Shown here piece after piece: positions 8,664 through 16,223 of a stretch of DNA of 64,000 nt. Made by a program: the position numbers and the translations under genes. The number at the start of each line of letters is the position of its first letter. The first letter of the stretch is position 1. Below the pieces are notes generated by a model. That model was given only the letters and a program-made list of their open reading frames with translations. It did not search any database and was not told the DNA's origin. Source of the DNA: Aeromicrobium sp. Root236 (lineage in GTDB: Bacteria > Actinomycetota > Actinomycetes > Propionibacteriales > Nocardioidaceae); contig NZ_LMIS01000001.1 in assembly GCF_001428805.1 (NCBI RefSeq), positions 3,169,075 through 3,233,074 on the forward strand, given 5' to 3'.

Positions 8664-9365
8664 TTCGTCGCTCGATGCCGGCTCAACGCCGAGGTAGTAG
8701 CGGTCCTCGTCTCGACCGGCCCATATCCAGAGGAGTGGCCAGGTATGGCATGTCCACGTGAGGCGGACGGTGTACGACGTCGTGGGTCGGGAAATCGTGA
8801 CGCCCGCCTTCGGCGAAGGGACGATCCAAAGCCGGTCGTCTCCCGGTTCTGCTGTCGCCAGGAAATCATGAATCTCGCGGCCGACTTCGGCGTCACCCAG
8901 ATCAACCTGGGCTTTGGGGTGTGCTCGCAACACAATGTGCTGCAGCCAGGGCACCCTTCTGCGCGGGGAAGGTCGTGCGACAGCGGTATGCACACGCACT
9001 GTGCTGTGCTTGTGGATCACCCGTACGCTGCGTGCGCAGACCATGCCCAAGCTCGGAAACGTCGCCAGCCAAACTCTTCCAAGGGCGTGAGCCGCCCACC
9101 ACCGCCGCTCGCCAATGCCGCCATGGAAGCCGAGCCGTGCACCGTACCAAGGCCGGGCTGGACCCGGGTTTGGGAGGATCTCCTGCCATCCGCCGGAGTA
9201 GCCGGCAAGCCATCGGAGTCGGGACTCCTCGAAATCGGCTCGGGACAGTCGTTGACCGAAATCAGGGGAGCAGTAAAGGATCTCTTCACCGTCGACGAGA
9301 ACCTGAGAAATTTCCCCGCCGCGCTGCTGATTGATCTGTAGTTCGACTGCCCTATCTCGTCGCAC
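8571..9365 (-). CDS. Aldose 1-epimerase-like (DUF4432/galactose-mutarotase-like) protein
   Basis: The 264-residue reading frame has recognisable mutarotase-fold landmarks: QINQQRGGEISQVLVDGEEILY, GYSGGWQEILPNPG, GFHGGIGERRWW and a late YYLGVEPASSD segment, matching epimerase-like proteins that bind sugars in a beta-sandwich. The GTG start at 9365 is preceded by a strong GGAGGA ribosome binding site, which supports expression. Its last 31 codons overlap the 3' end of the FAD-linked oxidase on the other strand by 93 bp. Because it lies amid sugar-uptake genes, interconversion of anomers of the imported sugar is plausible. Catalytic His/Glu residues cannot be assigned with confidence, so a non-catalytic sugar-binding role remains possible. 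Confidence 0.72.
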   Translation of the reverse strand: MRRDRAVELQINQQRGGEISQVLVDGEEILYCSPDFGQRLSRADFEESRLRWLAGYSGGWQEILPNPGPARPWYGARLGFHGGIGERRWWAAHALGRVWLATFPSLGMVCARSVRVIHKHSTVRVHTAVARPSPRRRVPWLQHIVLRAHPKAQVDLGDAEVGREIHDFLATAEPGDDRLWIVPSPKAGVTISRPTTSYTVRLTWTCHTWPLLWIWAGRDEDRYYLGVEPASSDESGTVFAKQKGRVLRGTVQLAVSCDRFAPGN

Positions 9366-9381
9366 TCTTCCTCCAAATCGC

Positions 9382-9424
9382 TTGACACATCTTGACAGAG
9401 TTCCAATAGATGGTCCAGAGTTCC
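9382..9424 (+). promoter_or_regulatory. Promoter candidate with 20-bp spaced direct repeats upstream of the beta-helix gene
   Basis: TTGACA at 9382-9387 lies 17 bp before the weak -10-like AATAGA (9405-9410). A direct repeat CAGAGTTCC occurs at 9396-9404 and 9416-9424, exactly 20 bp apart (two helical turns). This suits a dimeric activator or repressor. The GTTCC core also appears in the candidate IclR operator near 2330, which may hint at common control, but the match is short. Confidence 0.4.
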
Positions 9425-9472
9425 GCTAAGTGAAACGACCTCGAGGTCGCTAATCCTGAATGGGGCGCTGTC

Positions 9473-12142
9473 ATGTATCGAAAGATCTTGCTGTCTGTTG
9501 GTCTGCTGTTTGCAGGCCTCGTAGCGATCCCGAGCGCATCGAGCGCGGCGGTGCAAGTGGTGTTGCACGTATCGCCCAGCGGTTCGGGCACCGCCTGCTC
9601 ATCCGGATCGCCGTGCTCATTGGCCGAAGCGACGGAGCAGCTCGGTGATCTGACCGCGACAATGACGGGCGACATTGTGGTCGAACTGTCTGGCGGCACA
9701 TACCAGCGGACCGGTCCTTGGGAACTGGGTCCAGAGCACGGTGGCAAGAACGGCCACGAGGTGATCATTCAAGCAAAGACTGGCGACACCCCCCGCTTGA
9801 GCGGTGGAACGTCTATCACCGGCTGGACACTCCACGACGGAGCCAAGAACATCTGGAAAGCCTCAGTTCCGACGACGCTCGACACCCGACAGCTGTACGT
9901 CGGCGGACGCCGGGCCGAGCGCGCGAGCGCTTCAGCGTCGGTTCTGAACATCTCCTCGCAGTCAGGTACTGGCTACGCGATCGGTAACCCAAACATTGCG
10001 AGCTGGGGTTCTCCCGGGGGCATCGAGTTCGTGTACGCCAACGCACCGTTCCAATGGACACACTCTCGGTGTGGAGTCGCCAGTGTCACCACGACTGCTG
10101 TCGTCATGGATCAGCCGTGCTACGACAATGCCAGGACCGGTCCGCCTGGGGTTGAGATGCCGTCGTCGATCGAAAATGCGTACGAACTTCTCGCGGAGCC
10201 GGGTCAGTGGTATCTCGACAAGGCCGGCGACAAGGTCTACTACATCCCACGTGCCGGCGAGACCATGTCATCCACCCCTGTCGTCGCTCCGGTTGCTGAG
10301 TCCCTTCTCAAGGTGGTAGGTACCGCATCGGACCCCGTTGAGAATCTGACGGTATCGGGCTTGACGTTCGAATACTCCACGTGGCTGCGGCCCAGCACGA
10401 CTGAAGGTTTTGTTGACCTGCAGGGCAACTACGTGTTCACCGGAACAGGACGCGCAAACCAGGCGCAGGCACCGGCCAGCGTCAGCTTCGACCATGCTGA
10501 AGGCATCACCTTCGCCAAGAACACGCTTCGCTACCTCGGCAGTGCGGGAGTGAGTTTTGGCGGTGGAGGTTCGAACAATGTTGTCGAGGACAACCTGATC
10601 GAAAAGATTGCCGGAAATGGGATCAATATCGGCGACGGCGCTCCGATCGCGACACCCATTGCCAACCTTGTCGTTGAGGACTCAACACGCGTTGCCAATA
10701 ACGTCGTGCGAGATGTCGCGAACGAGTTCGAAGGCGGCGTGGGAATCTTCGCTGGCTGGGTCAAGAACACGACCATTGAGCACAACGATGTCTCCAACGT
10801 CCCCTACACGGGAATCTCGCTCGGCTGGGGATGGGGTGACCCGTCGCCCATGGTGAACAACCACATCCTCAACAACCGGGTGCATAACGTCATGCAGTCG
10901 ACGGCGCGAGATGGCGGGGCCATCTACATCAATGGCGCCCATGCCTCCAGTCCCGCTTCGACGCTCGAGGGCAACTACGTTTCCGAGAACTCTCAACCGA
11001 GCTGCTCCCTGTACCTTGACAACGGCGTCAGTTATTGGACGGTCGACAGCAATGTCGTCGATAGAGCCTCGAAGTTTTGGGTTTGCATCCAGAATGAGGC
11101 AGCTCCGTTTGCGCCGAACAACACGCTGACAAACAACATCGCTGGCCCTGCCCAGGAGTACAGGACAGTCCACGGTTATCCAGCCTCGACCACTGACACC
11201 GGCAACTCGGTTGGAGTCACGACCTGGTCCGCGACCGCCAAACGGATCATCGCTCAGTCTGGGCTCGATGCCGGCCACGTCCCCGGGGCCGCCTCGCAGG
11301 TGAACCTCGTTCGCACGGCAACTGTCTCAGCGTCGAGCACCGTTTCGCCGTACACAGCCGACGCTGCGAGTGATGGCAAATCAGAAACGGGATGGTCGTC
11401 CTCGGCCACGGACACGGGCGCCTATTGGCAAGCAGACCTGGGTAGCTCCAAGTCTCTGTCGCAGATCCAGATCCTGACGCGAACAGGATATGACCACCCC
11501 ACGACGCGCGAAAACTTCAGGATCCGGGTCTCTGGCTCTGCAACCACGGGCTCTGGCGGGACCGTTGTTTGCGCGCGCGGTACGACTGAGCTCCCCTACC
11601 GCGCACGCTTCGTCTGCGACGTTCCGACGGGAACCAGCGGGCGCTATGTCACGGTGGAGAAGACCGATGGTGTGCAGTTCTTCCTTGCTGAGGTGCGAGC
11701 GTTCGGGTCAGGCACTCACCGAGTCGATAGGACGGCAACTGCCAGTGTCGTCGGCTCGAGCTCTGCGAGTGGCTATCCGGTGACCCGCGTTAAAGACGGC
11801 GATGTGTGGACGTCGTGGCGTGCCACTGGCTCGGCTGGAGCATTCGCTCAGTTCGACTTTGGCAGCGCTGTCGACCTTGCGGCGATCCAAGTCGCGCCCG
11901 CGAGGGACTTCGACGATCCGTCGAGTCGCGCAAACTTCGAGGTCCGGGTGTCGAACAACTCGAATTTCTCTTTGGGCAGCACTCTGGTCTGCTCTCAAGG
12001 TGCCACGGCGCTGGGAATCAACGACACTCGCGATTGTGCGGTTCCGGCCGGAACGTGGCGCTATATGGCGGTGACGACAAGCAACTCGTCGCCATTCTCG
12101 CTCGGTGAAGTCGCTGCGTGGTCGACGGTCGGAGCACCCTGA
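9473..12142 (+). CDS. Secreted right-handed beta-helix protein with two C-terminal discoidin-like domains
   Basis: The 889-residue protein starts with a Sec signal peptide (KILLSVGLLFAGLVAIPSASSAA, cleavage near residue 25). Residues of about 30-600 show the pattern of a right-handed parallel beta-helix: repeated short strands with asparagine ladders such as NNVVEDNLIEKIAGNGINIG and NTTIEHNDVSNVPYTGISLG. Two similar domains of about 130 residues follow (from about residues 610 and 750), each with the F5/8 type C style VSASST...DGKSETGWSS...YWQADLG pattern; these usually bind carbohydrate. The architecture suits an extracellular polysaccharide lyase or glycoside hydrolase. Catalytic residues and substrate cannot be assigned. 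It stands alone on its strand, followed by a hairpin terminator. Confidence 0.85.
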   Translation: MYRKILLSVGLLFAGLVAIPSASSAAVQVVLHVSPSGSGTACSSGSPCSLAEATEQLGDLTATMTGDIVVELSGGTYQRTGPWELGPEHGGKNGHEVIIQAKTGDTPRLSGGTSITGWTLHDGAKNIWKASVPTTLDTRQLYVGGRRAERASASASVLNISSQSGTGYAIGNPNIASWGSPGGIEFVYANAPFQWTHSRCGVASVTTTAVVMDQPCYDNARTGPPGVEMPSSIENAYELLAEPGQWYLDKAGDKVYYIPRAGETMSSTPVVAPVAESLLKVVGTASDPVENLTVSGLTFEYSTWLRPSTTEGFVDLQGNYVFTGTGRANQAQAPASVSFDHAEGITFAKNTLRYLGSAGVSFGGGGSNNVVEDNLIEKIAGNGINIGDGAPIATPIANLVVEDSTRVANNVVRDVANEFEGGVGIFAGWVKNTTIEHNDVSNVPYTGISLGWGWGDPSPMVNNHILNNRVHNVMQSTARDGGAIYINGAHASSPASTLEGNYVSENSQPSCSLYLDNGVSYWTVDSNVVDRASKFWVCIQNEAAPFAPNNTLTNNIAGPAQEYRTVHGYPASTTDTGNSVGVTTWSATAKRIIAQSGLDAGHVPGAASQVNLVRTATVSASSTVSPYTADAASDGKSETGWSSSATDTGAYWQADLGSSKSLSQIQILTRTGYDHPTTRENFRIRVSGSATTGSGGTVVCARGTTELPYRARFVCDVPTGTSGRYVTVEKTDGVQFFLAEVRAFGSGTHRVDRTATASVVGSSSASGYPVTRVKDGDVWTSWRATGSAGAFAQFDFGSAVDLAAIQVAPARDFDDPSSRANFEVRVSNNSNFSLGSTLVCSQGATALGINDTRDCAVPAGTWRYMAVTTSNSSPFSLGEVAAWSTVGAP

Positions 12143-12201
12143 GATGTTCGTGCAACTAGGTGGAGTCGGGTTGGCGACATGTCGTGTGAACCAAGCTCCA
12201 G

Positions 12202-12237
12202 CGGCTGAGGCCTCACGGTTGACCGGCCTCAGCCGCG
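12202..12237 (+). terminator. 12-bp stem hairpin after the beta-helix gene
   Basis: GCGGCTGAGGCC (12202-12213) pairs perfectly with GGCCTCAGCCGC (12226-12237) around a 12-nt loop. It lies 60 bp past the stop codon. There is no T-tract, as is common for actinobacterial terminators. It would separate the beta-helix transcript from the MarR-type gene. Confidence 0.65.
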
Positions 12238-12249
12238 GGTGGTGACACT

Positions 12250-12618
12250 GTGAGGACTGGCGGGCGAGTATCTGAGTTGGACGAGATGCTGCGACACGCT
12301 CGCGACTGCGCTCGGGCCTACCGCGCCGCTGAAACGGCCGTGAGTAAAGCGCTATCTCCGCTTGCCCTGACGACGACGCGCTGTCTCGTGCTCGAGGCGC
12401 TCGATACCGAACTGGTAACGGGTGCATCGATCGCGGACCTCGCCGCCTTCCTCGGCCTACACCGAACTTCGGCCGCTGCTGTGATTGATCACCTCGCTGG
12501 CGTCAACTGGGTGTCGAGATCTGGCGATGCCCGCGACGCACGAAAGACGACGATTCGAATAACTGGTGTTGGACGAGATCGCCTCGCTGAAGCGCGCCGC
12601 CTGCTCGGCGAGGCGTGA
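12250..12618 (+). CDS. Small MarR-like winged-helix regulator
   Basis: The 122-residue protein contains a winged-helix core with the MarR-type recognition pattern SIADLAAFLGLHRTSAAAVIDHLAGVNWVSRSGDARDARKTTIRIT, in which the SGDARDARKT wing matches the D-x-R-(D/A)-R-K wing of MarR proteins. It is slightly shorter than typical MarR proteins (about 140-160), mainly at the C-terminus. The GTG start is right behind the terminator hairpin and lacks a strong ribosome binding site. It is the last gene of the low-GC block before the tRNA scar. The target is unknown. Confidence 0.7.
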   Translation: MRTGGRVSELDEMLRHARDCARAYRAAETAVSKALSPLALTTTRCLVLEALDTELVTGASIADLAAFLGLHRTSAAAVIDHLAGVNWVSRSGDARDARKTTIRITGVGRDRLAEARRLLGEA

Positions 12619-12789
12619 GATGTGTTGATCTCGGCGCAGCAGATGTCGATCCCACACCAAACATCGACGTCAACGGTGGAGCTCGTCGCCTTCGTGGTGT
12701 GCACCCCCGGCGCACCCCCACAGTGAGATCAGCGGCTCGATGGCCACGAATGCAACTGAAATGACAGTCAAAAACTCAGTCCCAAGACA

Positions 12790-12831
12790 CTTGTAATGAG
12801 GATGTCGCGGGTTCGAATCCTGTCGGAGGCT
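12790..12831 (+). other. 3' half of tRNA-Thr(UGU): probable integration attachment scar
   Basis: The 42 bases match tRNA positions 32-73 exactly: anticodon loop CTTGTAA (anticodon TGT), 3' anticodon strand TGAGG, variable ATGTC, T-arm GCGGG-TTCGAAT-CCTGT (pairing with G-U wobble), acceptor 3' strand CGGAGGC and discriminator T. Upstream there is no D-arm and no GCCTCCG acceptor 5' strand, and the bases before the loop (AGACA) cannot pair with TGAGG. So this is not a working gene. A duplicated tRNA 3' end starting in the anticodon loop is the usual product of tyrosine-integrase insertion. It coincides with the rise in GC content. Confidence 0.72.
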
Positions 12832-12863
12832 CAGGGAAAATTCGGTGGTACTAGCGGGCCGTT

Positions 12864-12884
12864 GGCCTTCTGTTGCCGGAGGCC
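12864..12884 (-). terminator. Possible terminator hairpin downstream of the SDR gene
   Basis: GGCCTTC (12864-12870) and GGAGGCC (12878-12884) can form a 7-bp stem with one wobble around a 7-nt loop, 12 bp beyond the stop of the SDR gene on the minus strand. No T-run is present, so this is weak. Confidence 0.3.
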
Positions 12885-12895
12885 TTGTCCCACGG

Positions 12896-13612
12896 TCATA
12901 CCAGAACAGTCCCTCCGTCAACACGCAGGATGGTTCCCGTTCCGTGCTGCTGCTCCATCGCATACACGTACGCCAGTGCGACGTCCTCGACCTCCCCCAC
13001 CCGGTTGACCGGCAGGGCGTTGCTGGTGGCGTCGTAGAAGCCTTGACGAGCATCGTCATCGAGCGCCGACCACAGCGGACTACGGATCACGCCCGGCGAC
13101 ACGGCGTTCACCCGCAGAGGGGCAAGCTCAAGCGCCAGCGTCCGGGTAAGTGCATCCGTCGCGCCGCACACCGTCGCTCCAAGCAGCCAGCCAGGTCCGG
13201 GGCGGTCGCTCGCAGTGCCCGTCGTGAGAGTGATCGAGCCCCCGGCGCGCAGGACCGGCGCGACTGAACGCGTGACGTCGATCGCGCCAAGGAACCGTGT
13301 GGCGAAGAAGCCTTGGATGATCTCGCGGGAGAGATCAGCAAGGGGCACCAGGGAAAGGGGTTCTCCGGCGGTGAAGACCAGATGATCGAGTGGCCCATAG
13401 GCGTGGCTCAACGAAGCCACCTGGTCGGGGTCTTCCAGGTTGCACGTTCCGCCCTCAGCACCGGGAAGACTGGCGAGGGCTGATGCCACGCTGTGCTCCC
13501 TTCGTGACACGACGATCGGCGTGGCGCCGCGTTCGAGGACCGCGCGGGCGACGGCGAGGCCGATCCCGGACGTTCCACCGACGATGAGGACCCGAGTGCC
13601 GGCAATGTTCAT
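12896..13612 (-). CDS. Short-chain dehydrogenase/reductase family protein lacking the usual Tyr/Lys pair
   Basis: The 238-residue protein has the SDR cofactor motif GGTSGIG near its N-terminus, a NAG-equivalent VFTAGEP, a serine/threonine strand SITLTTGTAS, and the C-terminal LRVNAVSPGVIRSPLW. At the position of the catalytic Y-x-x-x-K it reads CGATDALTR, so neither catalytic residue is present where expected. Cofactor binding is likely, but classical SDR chemistry is doubtful. It is divergent from a LysR gene with 128 bp between them, the standard layout for LysR control of a neighbour. Confidence 0.82.
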   Translation of the reverse strand: MNIAGTRVLIVGGTSGIGLAVARAVLERGATPIVVSRREHSVASALASLPGAEGGTCNLEDPDQVASLSHAYGPLDHLVFTAGEPLSLVPLADLSREIIQGFFATRFLGAIDVTRSVAPVLRAGGSITLTTGTASDRPGPGWLLGATVCGATDALTRTLALELAPLRVNAVSPGVIRSPLWSALDDDARQGFYDATSNALPVNRVGEVEDVALAYVYAMEQQHGTGTILRVDGGTVLV

Positions 13613-13740
13613 CTGTTCTGTTCTCCTGTGTTCGTTTGGGACCTACCTAGCCAAGGTTGGGCCCGGCGGCCACCGCGTGTCCAAGACCTCTTTGCGCTCG
13701 ATCGATACGCTTTGGGTATCGCTTGGGAGGCTGATGCGGC

Positions 13741-14673
13741 ATGGACCTGGACTTGCGCAGACTTCGCTACTTCGTGGCGGTCGCGGAGACGTTGAGCTTT
13801 CGCCGGGCCGCCGACCAGTTGCGGATCGCCCAGCCGGTCCTCTCGAGGCAGATTCGCGTCCTCGAGCGAGAGTTGAGGGCCCAGCTCTTCGACCGCGGCC
13901 CACGCGGAACCGCGTTGACGGCGGCCGGGCAGCAGCTGCTTGCCGACGCGCCCGGCCTGCTGGCGGACTCGGATGCCGTCGCTCTTCGCGCCCGCCGGGC
14001 CGCTGAGCCGGCGCGGCGCCTCGTGCTCGGAGTGATGCCTGGTCTGGTGGCCACTGCGGCCGTCCAGGCCTTCGAACGCGATCATCCTGAGTGCGCCGTC
14101 GAGGTCTACCGGACGACGTGGCAGACGCAGGTCGCCTTGGTGCGCCAGAATCGGGTGGACGTGAGTCTTGCCCGCGAACCACTCACCGCCGACCAGCTCG
14201 TGGCAGTCCGGGTCGCCGAGGAGCCGCGTGTCGCGGTGCTACCAGGACTACCGGAGTTCGCGACGCGTGCACCGTTCGACCTCGCGCAGACCGCCGGGCT
14301 GCGCCTTCTCCAGGATCCCGACGCGGTGCCGGAGTGGAAGGCGATCGCATCGGACGCTCTCAGGGAGCGGTCGAGCCGACACACTCCCGCTTCTTCGGTC
14401 GAGGAGAAGCTGGAGCAGGTCGCATCGGGACGTGGGTTTGTCGTGCTCCCTCGGTCAACCGCAGAGTTCTACCGACATCCGAACGTCGTGATACGCGAGC
14501 TCGACAACATCGAACCGAGCGTCGTCGTCATGGTGACCCGGCCAAACGATGACCCGATGATCAAGGCGCTCACCGACTGTGTTCACGGTGCCAAGGCGCA
14601 GCTGACCGGTCCGGTTCCTCCTCGCCGGTCGGGGGCTGCGACCGCGCACCCTGCCAGGGGTCTCAACACGTGA
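13741..14673 (+). CDS. LysR family transcriptional regulator
   Basis: This 310-residue protein begins with the LysR helix-turn-helix (LRYFVAVAETLSFRRAADQLRIAQPVLSRQIRVLE, residues 6-40) and continues with a periplasmic-binding-like effector domain that starts at about residue 95 (RRLVLGVMPGLVATAAVQAF). It is divergent from the degenerate SDR gene and probably controls it. The next gene overlaps its stop by 4 bp (GTGA), so the reductase-like protein downstream may be made from the same mRNA. Confidence 0.93.
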   Translation: MDLDLRRLRYFVAVAETLSFRRAADQLRIAQPVLSRQIRVLERELRAQLFDRGPRGTALTAAGQQLLADAPGLLADSDAVALRARRAAEPARRLVLGVMPGLVATAAVQAFERDHPECAVEVYRTTWQTQVALVRQNRVDVSLAREPLTADQLVAVRVAEEPRVAVLPGLPEFATRAPFDLAQTAGLRLLQDPDAVPEWKAIASDALRERSSRHTPASSVEEKLEQVASGRGFVVLPRSTAEFYRHPNVVIRELDNIEPSVVVMVTRPNDDPMIKALTDCVHGAKAQLTGPVPPRRSGAATAHPARGLNT

Positions 14674-15494
14674 CTCCGGACGTGCTGCTCGTCGGCTGCG
14701 GCGACCTGGGGGCTGACGTGGGCGTACGCCTTGCTGCACGGGGCCACTCGGTGCTCGCGCTGCGACGCCGGGCCGAGCTGGTCCCGCCTCCGCTGCAGGG
14801 CCTGTCGGTGGACCTCACCCGCAACCAGCCTGAGCTCCCGCCGCTCGACCTGGCCTACCTCGTCGTGGCGCTGACGGCCCGGCCGCGTACGGAGGAGAGC
14901 TACCGCGCGACGTACGTCGACGGCATGGTGCGCGCACTCGACGCCCTGGCCGACGCCGGCCAGGTGGCCCGGCGTGCCGTCCTCGTGTCGTCGACGGGGG
15001 TGTTCGGTGACCTGGACCCGGGCGTGCTGGCTGACGAGTCGACCACGCCCAGCCCTGCCGATGGGCCCGCTCGGATGCTGCTTCGAGCCGAAGAGGTGTT
15101 CCGCGAGCGGGTGCCAGGCGGCACGGTGCTGCGTCTTTCAGGGCTCTACGGTCGTGGCAGCACGCGGCTCGTCGACCAGGTGCGCGCAGGTGCGGTGACC
15201 GACCCGAACAGGTGGACCAACCGCATCCACCGCGACGACGCAGCCGCGGCCGTGGTCCACCTGCTCACCAATGACGCGGCCCCGGAGGCTCTGTACGTGG
15301 GGACCGATGACGAGCCCGCGCTCCTGGGCGACGTCGCCGCTCACCTGGCCGCACAGCTGGGCGCGCCCGCCCCGCCTGCCGCCGATGCGGAGCTCGGACA
15401 CGGCAAGCGGTTCAGCAACGCGCGCCTGCGCGCCAGCGGCTGGGTGCCGGACTTTCCGACGTACCGAGAGGGATACGCCGCCCGGGCAAGGTAG
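14670..15494 (+). CDS. NAD(P)-binding atypical SDR (YeeZ-like epimerase/dehydratase family)
   Basis: The 274-residue protein opens with a Rossmann motif, LLVGCGDLGADVGVRLAARGH. It contains the VLVSSTGVFGD strand, a GGTVLRLSGLYGRG segment and the NRIHRDDAAAAVVHLL segment typical of the YeeZ/SDR_a5 group, which lacks a clear Y-x-x-x-K. The function of YeeZ-like proteins is poorly known. Its GTG start overlaps the LysR stop codon, which indicates coupled translation. It might be an FAD/NAD cofactor-repair or sugar-modifying enzyme; nothing here settles this. Confidence 0.8.
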   Translation: MTPDVLLVGCGDLGADVGVRLAARGHSVLALRRRAELVPPPLQGLSVDLTRNQPELPPLDLAYLVVALTARPRTEESYRATYVDGMVRALDALADAGQVARRAVLVSSTGVFGDLDPGVLADESTTPSPADGPARMLLRAEEVFRERVPGGTVLRLSGLYGRGSTRLVDQVRAGAVTDPNRWTNRIHRDDAAAAVVHLLTNDAAPEALYVGTDDEPALLGDVAAHLAAQLGAPAPPAADAELGHGKRFSNARLRASGWVPDFPTYREGYAARAR

Positions 15495-15600
15495 CGAGGC
15501 CGATTCACGGGACAGGAGGAAAGCCTGTCTGCTAAGTTCCCGACGAAACGGTGCGGCCCTGCGACGACCGGTGCGCACCTGGATCCGAGGGGGAACTCAC

Positions 15601-16173
15601 GTGACGTTCGACGTACTCACCACAGCACTCGATGCCCTGCGAGGTGTCGCCGACGGCGCGACCGATCGGCTCGACCAGCCGACGCCGTGCAGCGACTGGA
15701 CGGTCGGCCAGGTGCTGATGCACGCCGCTGGGGACCAGCACGCCTGGGCGGCGACGGTCGGGACCGCGAGCATGCCTACCTACAACCCGTTCGACCCGCC
15801 GCAGGACGCCGAAGGTGGCGTCGCGCAGGCCGTACGGTCAGCGGCCGACGTGGCCGCCGAGACCTGGGCTGGCGTCGATGCGGGTGCGGACGAGCTGCCC
15901 ACGCCTCTCCCACCTGTGCCGGCTCTCACGCCCGAGCTGGCGGCCGGCGCCGCGGCCCTCGACGCCGCCGTCCATGCGTGGGACGTCGCCGTTGCCACCG
16001 GACAGCCCTCACCCCTGACCAACCCGCTGGCCGCGCAGCTTCGCCCTGCTGCAGAGGCGACCGCCGATTCGTTGCGGGGATTCGCGTACGCGCCGGCGTT
16101 GCCGGAGGTTGATGGGGACGACGAGGCCGCAGCGCTGCTGCGCTACCTGGGGCGCGATCCAGCCTGGTCGTGA
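15601..16173 (+). CDS. TIGR03086-type DinB-like metal-binding protein
   Basis: The GTG start at 15601 is chosen because GAGGGGG lies 7 bp upstream and family similarity begins at once; the frame is open further upstream but there reads against the preceding gene. The 190-residue protein has the actinobacterial TIGR03086/mycothiol-maleylpyruvate isomerase N-terminal pattern: PTPCSDWTVGQVLMHAAGDQHAWA, where the His of VLMHAAGDQH contributes to the metal site of the DinB four-helix fold, and DAAVHAWDVAVATGQP later. These proteins are often mycothiol-dependent or of unknown role. Confidence 0.8.
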   Translation: MTFDVLTTALDALRGVADGATDRLDQPTPCSDWTVGQVLMHAAGDQHAWAATVGTASMPTYNPFDPPQDAEGGVAQAVRSAADVAAETWAGVDAGADELPTPLPPVPALTPELAAGAAALDAAVHAWDVAVATGQPSPLTNPLAAQLRPAAEATADSLRGFAYAPALPEVDGDDEAAALLRYLGRDPAWS

Positions 16174-16223
16174 ACCTGGCACCACCGGCACCGCCACCAG
16201 TGGGGGCCGTGTAGGACTGGACC

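Noticed and set aside
12619-12789. A residual integrase gene next to the tRNA fragment
   Set aside because: Short frames here have no Tyr-recombinase motifs; I see no coding evidence.
12781-12833. A functional tRNA gene
   Set aside because: Only positions 32-73 are present; there is no D-arm, no 5' acceptor strand, and the anticodon stem cannot form.
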